Assembly (NCBI GenBank): GCA_947464665.1
Contig: CANHXV010000023.1
Location: 1-16,800 of the forward strand
DNA: 16,800 nucleotides
Origin: Comamonadaceae bacterium
Lineage (GTDB): Bacteria > Pseudomonadota > Gammaproteobacteria > Burkholderiales > Burkholderiaceae_C
Direction of reading: 5' to 3'
Under the pieces are notes generated by a model. The model searched no databases. It saw only the letters and a program-made list of their open reading frames with translations, and was not told the origin of the DNA. A program made the position numbers and the translations under genes. Of this stretch, positions 7,032 through 15,400 are shown piece by piece (positions within the stretch are counted from its first letter, which is position 1; the number at the start of each line of letters is the position of its first letter).

Positions 7032-7880
7032 TTAAATCTTCAGAGCTCGCCAAACGCGCAAAGCTTGTACTGTTTCTTTCACATCGTGCACTCGAACCAC
7101 TGAAGCGCCATTTTGAACGGCAATCAGTGCCGCAGCCACACTGGCGCCAACTCTGTCCTTTGGCTCAGGGGTCTGCCCCTGAATGACGGCCACCTTACCC
7201 AACGTGCCCTTGCGAGACCAGCCTGCCATCAACGGATATCCAAGTGCTAAAAGTTCTGATTGGCGTTGTAACAAACTTAAATTTTGTTCAACCGTTTTAC
7301 CAAAACCAATGCCTGGATCTAAAACAATGCGGTTGGTTTGAACCCCGCAGTCTCTTAATTCCAAAACTTGTGTGGACAAAAACTCTTTCACTAAAGGCAA
7401 TGCGTCTCCTGTCATGGGTTGGGCCAACATGGTTTGAGGCTCAAGGTGCATGTGCATCAGGCAGATGCCGCATTGAGGATGACGCGCCACCACCTGTAGG
7501 GCACCGGGTTGCCGCAAAGCCCAAATGTCGTTAACAATATCAGCCCCCATGTCCAAGGCAGCTTGCATCACTTCTGGCTTGTAGGTATCGACCGAAATAG
7601 GCACGTTCCAAGTGAGTGCTTCTTGCAAAAATGGCAATACGCGCTTCAACTCTTCATCGACGCTGACGGGCTCTGCGCCGGGTCTAGAAGACTCTCCGCC
7701 AATGTCCAAAATGTCGGCGCCCTGAGCCAGCAGGGTTTGAGCATTTTCGAGTGCAATGGACAAGCTACTGTTGCGACCTCCATCTGAAAAAGAATCGGGC
7801 GTGAGGTTCACAATGCCCATGACTTTGGGCTGCGTAAGGTCAATTGCGTACCTAGAGGTCTGCCAAATGGGTTGGGTCAT
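7032..7880 (-). CDS. folP: Dihydropteroate synthase
   Basis: Cytoplasmic folate-pathway enzyme of 282 residues that condenses 6-hydroxymethyl-dihydropterin pyrophosphate with p-aminobenzoate; it is the sulfonamide target. It is a single TIM barrel with the family motifs in order: NLTPDSFSDGG (25-35), DIGGESSRPGA (59-69), SVDTYKP (96-102), DPGIGFGKT (188-196), SRKG (222-225) and RVHDV (263-267). The pABA/sulfonamide loop reads ESSRPG, where E. coli has ESTRPG; the key Arg and Pro are intact and there is no insertion there, so nothing suggests a resistance allele. A strong terminator-like hairpin separates it from ftsH upstream, so folP-glmM may depend on readthrough or on a local promoter. Confidence 0.97.
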   Translation of the reverse strand: MTQPIWQTSRYAIDLTQPKVMGIVNLTPDSFSDGGRNSSLSIALENAQTLLAQGADILDIGGESSRPGAEPVSVDEELKRVLPFLQEALTWNVPISVDTYKPEVMQAALDMGADIVNDIWALRQPGALQVVARHPQCGICLMHMHLEPQTMLAQPMTGDALPLVKEFLSTQVLELRDCGVQTNRIVLDPGIGFGKTVEQNLSLLQRQSELLALGYPLMAGWSRKGTLGKVAVIQGQTPEPKDRVGASVAAALIAVQNGASVVRVHDVKETVQALRVWRALKI

Positions 7881-7918
7881 GAATTACAACGGATTTGGGA
7901 TTTCAGTTCAGCAGCTTA

Positions 7919-7945
7919 GAAACAATAACGGGGCCGAAGCCCCGT
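7919..7945 (-). terminator. UUCG-capped intrinsic terminator after ftsH
   Basis: On the minus strand ACGGGGC (7939-7945) and GCCCCGT (7928-7934) form a perfect 7-bp stem closed by the loop TTCG. The C(UUCG)G arrangement is the exceptionally stable tetraloop common in bacterial terminators. A T-rich tail (TATTGTTTC) follows at 7927-7919. It lies 17 bases after the ftsH stop and 47 bases before the folP start. The tail is interrupted, so termination may be partial. Confidence 0.75.
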
Positions 7946-7962
7946 ATTGATAATGGAGAGGA

Positions 7963-9882
7963 TCAGGCCGCGTTGGGCTCTGGATCGACTTTGACAGCAG
8001 GCGTGCCGCCAGCTGCATCGTCGCTGCCAGAAGGTGGAATGCGGGGCGTCCAGTCTTTGGGGGCCTTGGGTTCACGACCGGCCATGATGTCATCAAGCTG
8101 AGTGACGTCAATGGTTTCCCACTCTAACAAGGCCTTGGCCATGGCGTGCATCTTGTCGCTGTGCTCTTCAATTAAGCTGCGCGCCAATTTATACTGCTCA
8201 TCAATGATGCGGCGCACTTCAGCGTCAACCTTTTGCATGGTGGACTCTGACATGTTGGTGGTCTTGGTGACAGAGCGACCCAAAAACACTTCGCCTTCAT
8301 TTTCAGCATAAACCATGGGGCCCAATGCCGTTGTCATGCCATAGCGCATGACCATGTCACGTGCAATTTGAGTAGCACGCTCAAAGTCGTTGCTGGCACC
8401 CGTGGTCATTTGTTTCATGAACACTTCTTCGGCAATGCGGCCACCAAACAACATGCTGATTTGGTTCAACATGTATTCGCTATCGTAGCTGTATCGGTCT
8501 TTTTCAGGCAAGCTCATGGTGACACCCAATGCGCGTCCGCGAGGAATGATCGTGACCTTGTGAACTGGATCGCACTTGGGCAAGAGTTTGCCAATGAGGG
8601 CATGACCTGACTCGTGATAAGCCGTGTTGCGACGCTCTTCTTCAGGCATGACCATGCTCTTGCGCTCAGGGCCCATGAGGATTTTATCTTTGGCTTTTTC
8701 GAAGTCTTGCATTTCCACAACGCGGGCATTGCGGCGTGCAGCCATAAGTGCCGCTTCATTGCACAGGTTGGCCAAGTCGGCGCCGCTCATGCCAGGTGTG
8801 CCGCGAGCGATCACGCCGGGGTTCATGTCTTGACCGATAGGAATTTTGCGCATGTGCACAGCCAAGATTTGCTCACGGCCGCGAATATCGGGCAAGGTGA
8901 CATAAACCTGACGGTCAAAACGACCTGGGCGCAATAAGGCTGCATCCAAAATGTCGGGACGGTTGGTAGCAGCCACCACGATCACACCCAAGTTGGTTTC
9001 AAAGCCGTCCATTTCGACCAACATTTGATTGAGCGTTTGTTCTCGTTCGTCGTTGCCGCCGCCAAGGCCAGCACCTCGCTGACGACCCACGGCATCAATT
9101 TCGTCGACAAAAATAATGCAAGGTGCATTTTTCTTGGCATTCTCAAACATGTCGCGAACACGGGCCGCGCCCACACCCACAAACATTTCAACGAAGTCTG
9201 AACCTGAGATGCTAAAGAAAGGCACTTTGGCCTCGCCAGCAATGCTCTTGGCCAGCAAAGTTTTACCGGTTCCGGGAGGGCCTACCAAAAGCAAGCCACG
9301 CGGAATTCGGCCGCCGAGTTTTTGGAACCTGGCAGGGTCCTTCAAAAAGTCGACAACCTCTTTGACTTCTTCTTTGGCTTCGTCGCAACCTGCGACATCG
9401 GCAAAGGTGACTTGGTTGGCGTTTTCGTCGAGCATGCGGGCTTTACTTTTACCAAAGCTGAAAGCACCGCCTTTGCCGCCGCCTTGCATTTGGCGCATGA
9501 AATAAATCCACACACCAATCAGCAACAACATGGGGCCCCAACTCACCAGCAAACTCATGAGGAGGGAACCTTCTTCGCGAGGCTTCACATCGAACTTCAC
9601 GCCATTGGCGATGAGGTCGCCGACCAAGCCGCGGTCAAGGTAGGTGGCTGTGGTTTTAATGCGGCGGTCGTCGGTGGTCACGGCAGAAATTTCGGTGCCG
9701 CCCTGACCTTCTTGAATTGTGGCCGTTTTGATTCGGTTGCTTCTAACTTCCTCAAGGAAGTCTGAATAGCCCAAGTAACCGGAACCGACACCCGTTCGAT
9801 TGTCGAACTGTTTGAATACAGTGAAAAGCACCATGCCAATCACAAGCCATACGGCAATCTTTGAAAACCAAGGGTTGTTCAA
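7963..9882 (-). CDS. ftsH: ATP-dependent zinc metalloprotease FtsH
   Basis: Membrane-anchored AAA+ protease of 639 residues (E. coli 644) that degrades damaged membrane proteins and regulators; in E. coli these include LpxC and sigma-32. The order is TM1 (about 8-23), a periplasmic domain (about 25-106), TM2 (about 107-129), then the cytoplasmic AAA domain with Walker A GPPGTGKT (201-208), pore loop MFVGVG (233-238), Walker B IIFVDEID (256-263) and the second region of homology with arginine fingers near 318 and 321. The protease domain has zinc site HESGH (423-427) and third ligand Asp499 in GASNDFERA. The start is TTG, supported by GGAG six bases upstream and by the family N-terminus. The C-terminal tail after about 605 is Pro/Ala/Asp-rich and lineage-specific. 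Confidence 0.98.
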   Translation of the reverse strand: MNNPWFSKIAVWLVIGMVLFTVFKQFDNRTGVGSGYLGYSDFLEEVRSNRIKTATIQEGQGGTEISAVTTDDRRIKTTATYLDRGLVGDLIANGVKFDVKPREEGSLLMSLLVSWGPMLLLIGVWIYFMRQMQGGGKGGAFSFGKSKARMLDENANQVTFADVAGCDEAKEEVKEVVDFLKDPARFQKLGGRIPRGLLLVGPPGTGKTLLAKSIAGEAKVPFFSISGSDFVEMFVGVGAARVRDMFENAKKNAPCIIFVDEIDAVGRQRGAGLGGGNDEREQTLNQMLVEMDGFETNLGVIVVAATNRPDILDAALLRPGRFDRQVYVTLPDIRGREQILAVHMRKIPIGQDMNPGVIARGTPGMSGADLANLCNEAALMAARRNARVVEMQDFEKAKDKILMGPERKSMVMPEEERRNTAYHESGHALIGKLLPKCDPVHKVTIIPRGRALGVTMSLPEKDRYSYDSEYMLNQISMLFGGRIAEEVFMKQMTTGASNDFERATQIARDMVMRYGMTTALGPMVYAENEGEVFLGRSVTKTTNMSESTMQKVDAEVRRIIDEQYKLARSLIEEHSDKMHAMAKALLEWETIDVTQLDDIMAGREPKAPKDWTPRIPPSGSDDAAGGTPAVKVDPEPNAA

Positions 9883-9888
9883 GAAGAG

Positions 9889-9892
9889 CTCC
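9889..9892 (-). promoter_or_regulatory. Ribosome binding site that fixes the TTG start of ftsH
   Basis: GGAG on the minus strand lies six bases before TTG 9880-9882. The nearest upstream ATG (within AATGGGAG) is in another frame. The protein from TTG begins MNNPWFSKIAVWL, just like FtsH homologues, so the non-ATG start is well supported. Confidence 0.65.
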
Positions 9893-9916
9893 CATTTAAA
9901 CGTCTAATGAATGAAC

Positions 9917-9967
9917 ATTCTAGGCTTTAGAAAGTGCCGCAGGGCCAATTTATCTTGACTTGGCCTT
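9917..9967 (-). promoter_or_regulatory. ftsH upstream region: inverted repeat and candidate -10
   Basis: The 129-base gap between rlmE and ftsH (9883-10011) holds no gene. An inverted repeat, AGGGCCAA (9941-9948) and TTGGCCTT (9960-9967), leaves an 11-base loop. The minus strand shows TAGAAT (9917-9922), a 5/6 match to a -10 box. The nearest -35-like TTGGCC is one arm of the repeat, but 20 bases away. No U-tract follows the repeat, so an operator or RNA structure is more likely than a terminator. I found no clear sigma-32 (CTTGAA/CCCCAT) promoter. Confidence 0.35.
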
Positions 9968-10011
9968 AAAAGTAGAGGGAAATTTGAAAATTAGCGTTGC
10001 AATTAAGGCGA

Positions 10012-10683
10012 TTACGCCGCACTTTGCCTGTTTTTAGGCTCAATTCCGACCAAAAATTGTTCTGAAGATTTGTCTCGTGAAGCCTTAGGTTTGATCGGTT
10101 TGACGATTTTGAATGAGTCCTTGAACAACTTCACCAGTTGGCTGTAGCCACTCCCATGAAAGACCTTCACCACCAAGGCCCCCTGGGGCTTCAAGTGCAT
10201 TTGGGCGAATTCAACCGCTAATTCAATGAGGTACGTAATACGTGCTGCATCCACAGAATCAATCCCCGACAGGTTGGGCGCCATGTCTGACACCACCACA
10301 TCGACAGGGCGATCGCCCACAATGGCTTGAAGCTGGGCCAACACATCGGCTTGCGTGAAATCACCCTGAATGAAGTGAACACCCTCAACAGGCTCCATGG
10401 GCAACAAGTCCACAGCCAAGATGGTGCCGTTCAAGTCACCCGCCGCCGCGCCTTGAGGCGAAAGCCTGCGCCGAACATATTGACTCCAAGCCCCGGGCGC
10501 TGAGCCCAGGTCAACCACCAGATTGCCGGGTTTGATAAGACCGAAAGTTTCGTCAATTTCTTTCAATTTGTACGCAGCCCTCGCCCGATAGCCCTCCTTT
10601 TTGGCCAACTTGACATAGGGGTCATTGACGTGATCGTTCAACCACGACTTATTGACTTTTTTACTTTTGGTTTTTACTTTCAT
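10012..10683 (-). CDS. rlmE: 23S rRNA 2'-O-ribose methyltransferase RlmE (RrmJ/FtsJ)
   Basis: SAM-dependent methyltransferase of 223 residues that modifies the ribose of U2552 in the 23S A-loop during late 50S assembly. The SAM-binding motif is VVDLGSAPGAWSQ (56-68). The catalytic tetrad of the family is visible: Lys39 in RAAYKL, Asp133 in VSDMAPNLSG, Lys173 in VVKVFHG and Glu208 in SSEQFLVG. The N-terminus is very basic (KVKTKSKKVNKSW), consistent with rRNA binding. The ATG lies 31 bases from that of the divergent yhbY, and ftsH follows 129 bases downstream, matching the E. coli order. Length is close to the E. coli protein (209), with a small insertion around residues 77-87. Confidence 0.97.
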   Translation of the reverse strand: MKVKTKSKKVNKSWLNDHVNDPYVKLAKKEGYRARAAYKLKEIDETFGLIKPGNLVVDLGSAPGAWSQYVRRRLSPQGAAAGDLNGTILAVDLLPMEPVEGVHFIQGDFTQADVLAQLQAIVGDRPVDVVVSDMAPNLSGIDSVDAARITYLIELAVEFAQMHLKPQGALVVKVFHGSGYSQLVKLFKDSFKIVKPIKPKASRDKSSEQFLVGIEPKNRQSAA

Positions 10684-10714
10684 GATCTTCCGTTCAAGCA
10701 GGGATAATAGCGCT
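10684..10714. promoter_or_regulatory. 31-base divergent gap between rlmE and yhbY
   Basis: This gap is too short for two full promoters, so each must extend into the other gene. On the plus strand GATAAT (10703-10708) resembles a -10 box but ends only 6 bases before the yhbY ATG. AGGGA (10700-10704) overlaps it and would be a ribosome binding site 10 bases before the ATG. Which role applies cannot be decided by eye. Confidence 0.3.
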
Positions 10715-11188
10715 ATGCCCCAAATTCAATTGACTCCCGCCCAACGCAAGGTTCACCGAGCCGAAGCGCACCACCTCGACCCTGTTGTCATGGTTGGCAA
10801 CGACGGCCTCACGCCTGCTGTTGTCAAAGAAACTGACGCAGCCCTCAAAGCCCATGGACTGATCAAAATTCGGGTGCTGGGTGACGACCGTGCTGCCCGC
10901 GAAGCCATGTACAACCAACTGGCCGATGACTTGAGTGCAGCACCCATTCAACACATCGGTAAATTGTTGGTGCTTTGGCGCCCCTTGCCTGAAAAGGAAA
11001 AAACCGTTTCCGAAGATCGCATGGCCGGACCCCGTGATTTTAAGGTCTTGAAGTACAGCAGCCGCGGTGGCCAAAGGCCTGAGGTTAAAACATTGCGTGT
11101 TTTGGGCAACCAACGCCTGACATCGGGTGGCCAAGTCAAGCGCGCCAAAGTGAAACAAAAGTCAATCAAAAAACGCAATCAAGCCTAA
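10715..11188 (+). CDS. yhbY: YhbY-type RNA-binding protein (CRM domain) with basic C-terminal tail
   Basis: Protein of 157 residues. Residues 5-90 form a complete CRM/YhbY domain: LTPAQRKVHRAEAHHLDPVV, then the loop GNDGLT (28-33, the GxxG-like RNA-binding loop), LIKIRVLG (49-56) and IGKLLVLWRP (81-90). In E. coli YhbY binds pre-50S particles. That protein stops after the domain at about 97 residues; here about 65 more follow, rich in Lys and Arg (VKRAKVKQKSIKKRNQ at the end). The start is ATG 10715, where family members begin; an in-frame upstream ATG at 10652 lies inside rlmE and would add unrelated hydrophobic residues. Position beside rlmE and near greA is the conserved one. Confidence 0.9.
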   Translation: MPQIQLTPAQRKVHRAEAHHLDPVVMVGNDGLTPAVVKETDAALKAHGLIKIRVLGDDRAAREAMYNQLADDLSAAPIQHIGKLLVLWRPLPEKEKTVSEDRMAGPRDFKVLKYSSRGGQRPEVKTLRVLGNQRLTSGGQVKRAKVKQKSIKKRNQA

Positions 11189-11203
11189 GCCAAGACAGTG
11201 CCC

Positions 11204-11938
11204 ATGCAGACCTCCCAACGTCACATCATTTGCATGAAGTGGGGTACCAAGTATGGACCCGAGTATGTCAACCGCTTGTACGCCATGGTGCGAAGGCACC
11301 TCACTGGCGACTTCAACATGGTCTGCCTCACTGACGATGGCAAGGGCATTCGCAGCGAAGTTCAGTGTTTGCCCATCCCTGCATTGGATTTACCGCCTGG
11401 CATTCCCGAACGAGGCTGGACCAAGCTGGCCTCTTTCACCAAAGACCTGCATGGCCTGAGCGGCACCGCTTTGTTTCTAGATGTCGATGTAGTCATTACA
11501 GGTAGCCTCGATGGGTTCTTTGAAGTACCTGGTGAGTTCATGATCATTCATGATTACAAGCGACCTTGGCGCATTACAGGTAACTCCTCGGTCTACAGGT
11601 ACGAGATAGGCGCACACCCTGAAGTTCTCGAATATTTTCGAAAACATTTCGAAAGCATTCGCCAACAATTCAGAAACGAACAGGCCTATCTTTCAGACTT
11701 CATGCACCGTCAAGGAAAGTTGGTTTACTGGCCCTCTGAATGGTGTCCCAGTTTCAAGTACCACAGCATTCCAAGCTGGCCCGCCAACTATTGGACAGCT
11801 CCTCAGATTCCAAAAGATGCACGCATTGTGATTTTTCATGGCGAGTGCAATCCGCCCGACGCCTTGGCCGGCAAGCGCAATCGAAAATTCAGATTCATCA
11901 AGCCTGCACTTTGGGTGGCTGAGTATTGGAAAGAATAG
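11204..11938 (+). CDS. Putative small glycosyltransferase (GT8-like, GT-A fold)
   Basis: Protein of 244 residues, with no signal peptide or membrane segment. FLDVDVVITGSL (91-102) contains the metal- and nucleotide-sugar-binding DxD motif (Asp93, Asp95) after a hydrophobic strand, as in GT8 enzymes. IVIFHGECNPPDAL (208-221) resembles the C-terminal HxG metal-binding motif of that family. The N-terminus HIICMKWGTKYGPEYVNRLY (7-26) looks like a conserved family block. GTG at 11198 is in frame two codons earlier, and neither start has a clear Shine-Dalgarno sequence. The gene begins 15 bases after the yhbY stop, so the two are probably cotranscribed. Donor and acceptor are unknown; surface-polysaccharide synthesis is a guess from the family. 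Confidence 0.75.
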   Translation: MQTSQRHIICMKWGTKYGPEYVNRLYAMVRRHLTGDFNMVCLTDDGKGIRSEVQCLPIPALDLPPGIPERGWTKLASFTKDLHGLSGTALFLDVDVVITGSLDGFFEVPGEFMIIHDYKRPWRITGNSSVYRYEIGAHPEVLEYFRKHFESIRQQFRNEQAYLSDFMHRQGKLVYWPSEWCPSFKYHSIPSWPANYWTAPQIPKDARIVIFHGECNPPDALAGKRNRKFRFIKPALWVAEYWKE

Positions 11939-11944
11939 AGGGCG

Positions 11945-11976
11945 AAAAAAAAAGACGTTCAAATGAACGCCTTTTT
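11945..11976. terminator. Bidirectional intrinsic terminator between the glycosyltransferase gene and greA
   Basis: Arms GACGTTC (11954-11960) and GAACGCC (11965-11971) enclose the loop AAAT. Nine A precede the left arm (11945-11953) and five T follow the right arm (11972-11976), so both strands give a hairpin with a U-tract. On the minus strand the one mispair (A/C on plus) becomes a G-U wobble and the tail is nine U, so the stronger direction is that of greA. The position, just after both convergent stop codons, fits. Confidence 0.85.
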
Positions 11977-11997
11977 AACCAGAACAACAGCGCACTC

Positions 11998-12474
11998 TTA
12001 GATGTAAGACACCGCCACAATTTCATAACGCTTCTCACCACCAGGCGCCTGCACCACAGCCACATCACCCTCTTCTTTGCCAATGAGTGCGCGCGCAATG
12101 GGGCTGCTGATGTTGATCAAGCCAAACTTGAGATCGGCTTCGTCTTCACCCACGATTTGGTACTTGACCACTTCACCCGTGCTCTCTTCTTCTAACTCGA
12201 CGGTGGCACCAAAGACCACACGACCGCCTGCGTCCAGAGAAGAGGGGTCAATGATTTGGGCCGCAGAAAGTTTGCCTTCTACCTCTTGAATACGGCCTTC
12301 CACAAAACCTTGACGGTCTTTGGCAGCGTCGTACTCAGCGTTTTCACTCAGGTCGCCTTGAGCCCTAGCTTCAGCAATGGCGTTGATCACCCAAGGACGC
12401 TCAACAGTTTTCAATTGGTGCAGTTCGGCTTTGAGCTTTTCTGCACCGCGAAGGGTAATGGGAATGGTCGCCAC
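11998..12474 (-). CDS. greA: Transcription elongation factor GreA
   Basis: Protein of 158 residues, exactly the usual length. GreA enters the secondary channel of RNA polymerase and stimulates cleavage of backtracked RNA. The N-terminal coiled coil (about 1-75) carries the tip GDLSENAEYDAAKDRQ (40-55) with the acidic residues Asp41 and Glu44 that coordinate catalytic magnesium. The C-terminal FKBP-like domain ends SSPIARALIGKEEGD. The start codon is GTG (12472-12474) with GGAG eight bases upstream at 12483-12486; the protein begins MATIPITLRGAEKL as expected. It lies 21 bases after carB, so it is probably transcribed with carAB, and it ends at a strong terminator. Confidence 0.97.
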   Translation of the reverse strand: MATIPITLRGAEKLKAELHQLKTVERPWVINAIAEARAQGDLSENAEYDAAKDRQGFVEGRIQEVEGKLSAAQIIDPSSLDAGGRVVFGATVELEEESTGEVVKYQIVGEDEADLKFGLINISSPIARALIGKEEGDVAVVQAPGGEKRYEIVAVSYI

Positions 12475-12495
12475 TTAGATGTCTCCGTATTTCTT

Positions 12496-15400
12496 TTAGC
12501 CAATCAACATGGCGTGCATTTCTTGAACAGAAATGACATCAAGATTGTCGATGTACTTCATGCCTTCAACTGCAGCTTCAGCGCCGGCAATTGTAGTGAA
12601 GGTGGTGACCCGTGCCAAGAGCGCTGAAGTTCGGATGGCCCTAGAATCTGCAATGGCATTACGTCGCTCTTCGACGGTGTTAATGACCAACGCAATTTCG
12701 TTGTTCTTGATCATGTCCACAATGTGAGGGCGTCCTTCTGTGACTTTGTTGACAGCCTGAACCGCAACGCCTTCTGCCGCGATGGCAGCCGCAGTGCCTT
12801 TGGTTGCAAAAATGACAAAACCCTGCGCTACCAAATCGCGTGCAACATTCACAGCACGAGGCTTATCGCTGTTTTTAACTGTGAGGAATACTTTGCCTTC
12901 ACGAGGCAGCTTGGTGCCGGCACCCATTTGGCTCTTCACAAAAGCTTCGCCAAATGTTTTGCCTACACCCATGACTTCGCCAGTAGATTTCATTTCTGGG
13001 CCCAAGATGGTGTCCACCCCAGGAAACTTCACAAATGGGAAGACCGCTTCCTTCACGCTGAAATAAGGGGGCGTGACTTCTTTGGTGATCCCTTGTGAAG
13101 CCAAGCTCTGACCTGCCATGCAGCGCGCTGCGACCTTGGCCAATTGAATACCAGTGGCCTTGGAAACATAAGGCACTGTGCGGGATGCGCGGGGATTGAC
13201 CTCCAAAACGTAAATGACGTCTTTGCCGTCAACGTGTTGAATGGCAAACTGCACATTCATTAAGCCCACCACACTCAAAGCACCCGCCATGGCGGCAGTT
13301 TGCCGCTTGAGCTCGTCCACTGTGGCAGAGCTTAAGCTGTAAGGCGGCAAGGAGCATGCTGAGTCACCGCTGTGAACGCCGGCTTGCTCAATGTGCTCCA
13401 TGACACCACCAATGAAGGTTTTGCCTTCAGGGTCGCGAATACAGTCAACATCGCACTCAATGGCATCGTTCAAGAAACGATCCAGCAACACGGGCGAGTC
13501 GTTGCTGACCTTCACTGCTTCACGCATGTAACGCTCGAGGTCGCGTTGCTCGTGGACAATTTCCATAGCACGACCACCCAGCACGTAGCTAGGGCGAACC
13601 ACCAAGGGGTAACCTAAGGCAGCTGCTTTTTCCAAAGCTTCTGGCTCTGTTCGCGCAGTGGCATTGGGCGGTTGACGCAACGCTAATGTTTGCAATAATT
13701 TTTGAAAGCGCTCGCGGTCTTCAGCCGCGTCGATCATGTCAGGACTGGTGCCAATGATGGGCACGCCAGCCGCTTCTAATCCAAGCGCCAATTTCAAAGG
13801 CGTTTGACCACCATACTGAACAATGACGCCTGTGGGCTTCTCTTTATCCACAATTTCAAGCACATCTTCCAAGGTGAGCGGCTCGAAATACAAACGGTCA
13901 GAGGTGTCGTAGTCGGTTGAAACGGTTTCAGGATTGCAGTTGACCATGATGGTTTCGTAGCCATCCTCGCGCATGGCCAAAGCGGCATGCACGCAGCAGT
14001 AGTCAAATTCAATACCCTGGCCAATTCGGTTTGGCCCGCCGCCCAAGACCATGATCTTTTTATTGCTAGTGGGTTCGGCTTCGCACTCGTCTTCGTAAGT
14101 GGAATACATGTAGGCCGTGTCAGTCGAAAATTCAGCAGCGCAGGTGTCCACCCGTTTGTAAACCGGGCGAATGTTCAAGGCGTGCCGCTGAGCACGTACG
14201 TCATGCTCCGTTGTTTTGAGCAGCTTGGCCAAGCGGCGATCTGAGAAGCCTTTTTTCTTCAAAGCACGCAATTCATCCGCTGCGATGGCTTTAAGTTGAG
14301 TTGTTTCCAGCTCAAGTTCAATCTTCACGATGTTTTCAATTTGTACCAAAAACCAAGGATCAATCTTGGTGAGATTGAACACCTCATCTACGCTGAGACC
14401 CATGGCGAAGGCATCGCCTACGTACCATATCCGGTCTGGTCCTGGCTCACCCAATTCTTTTTCAAGAACTTCACGGTCTTGCGTTTTTTCATTCAATCCA
14501 TCGACACCGACTTCCAAACCGCGCAAGGCTTTTTGAAAGGACTCTTGGAAAGTGCGGCCCATGGCCATGACTTCGCCCACCGACTTCATTTGAGTCGTCA
14601 GGCGGCTGTCGGCTGTTGGAAATTTTTCGAAGGCGAAACGGGGAATCTTGGTGACCACGTAATCGATGCTGGGCTCGAAACTGGCAGGTGTAGCACCGCC
14701 CGTGATTTCGTTGCGTAACTCGTCGAGTGTGTAACCCACCGCCAATTTGGCGGCCACTTTGGCAATGGGGAACCCAGTGGCTTTGGAAGCCAAAGCAGAA
14801 GACCGAGACACACGCGGGTTCATCTCAATCACGATCATTCGTCCATCTTTGGGATTGATCGAAAACTGCACATTGGAGCCACCGGTGTCCACACCAATTT
14901 CACGCAAAACGGCCAAGCTGGCGTTTCGCATGATTTGATATTCTTTGTCGGTGAGGGTTTGCGCAGGCGCTACCGTGATGGAGTCGCCGGTGTGCACGCC
15001 CATCGGGTCTAAGTTTTCGATGGAGCAAATAATGATGCAGTTGTCGGCCTTGTCGCGCACCACTTCCATCTCGTATTCTTTCCAACCGAGCAAGGACTCT
15101 TCAATGAGCAATTCGTTGGTAGGAGAAGCTTCTAAACCGCGTTTGCAAATAGTCTCGAATTCTTCGGGGTTGTAGGCAATCCCGCCGCCTGTGCCGCCCA
15201 AGGTGAAGCTGGGGCGAATGACAGTAGGAAAGCCAACGGTGCGCTGTACGTCCCAAGCTTCGTCCATGCTGTGGGCAATGCCAGAGCGCGCAGAACCCAG
15301 ACCAATCTTGGTCATGGCGTCTTTGAACTTCAAGCGGTCTTCGGCTTTGTCGATAGCCTCTGGCGTAGCGCCAATGAGTTCGACTTTGTATTTGTCCAGC

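Noticed and set aside
7670..7700. Ser in place of Thr in the FolP pABA loop as a sulfonamide-resistance change
   Set aside because: Serine is a conservative substitution, the critical Arg and Pro remain, and there is no insertion like those of Sul or known resistant alleles.
9322..9765. 147-codon open frame on the plus strand opposite ftsH
   Set aside because: It is antisense to conserved FtsH coding sequence. Its composition, rich in His, Ala and Phe, reflects the complementary codons; there is no independent support.
11198..11203. GTG start two codons upstream for the glycosyltransferase
   Set aside because: Possible, but ATG 11204 is the stronger codon and the family-like block begins after it; the difference is only two residues.
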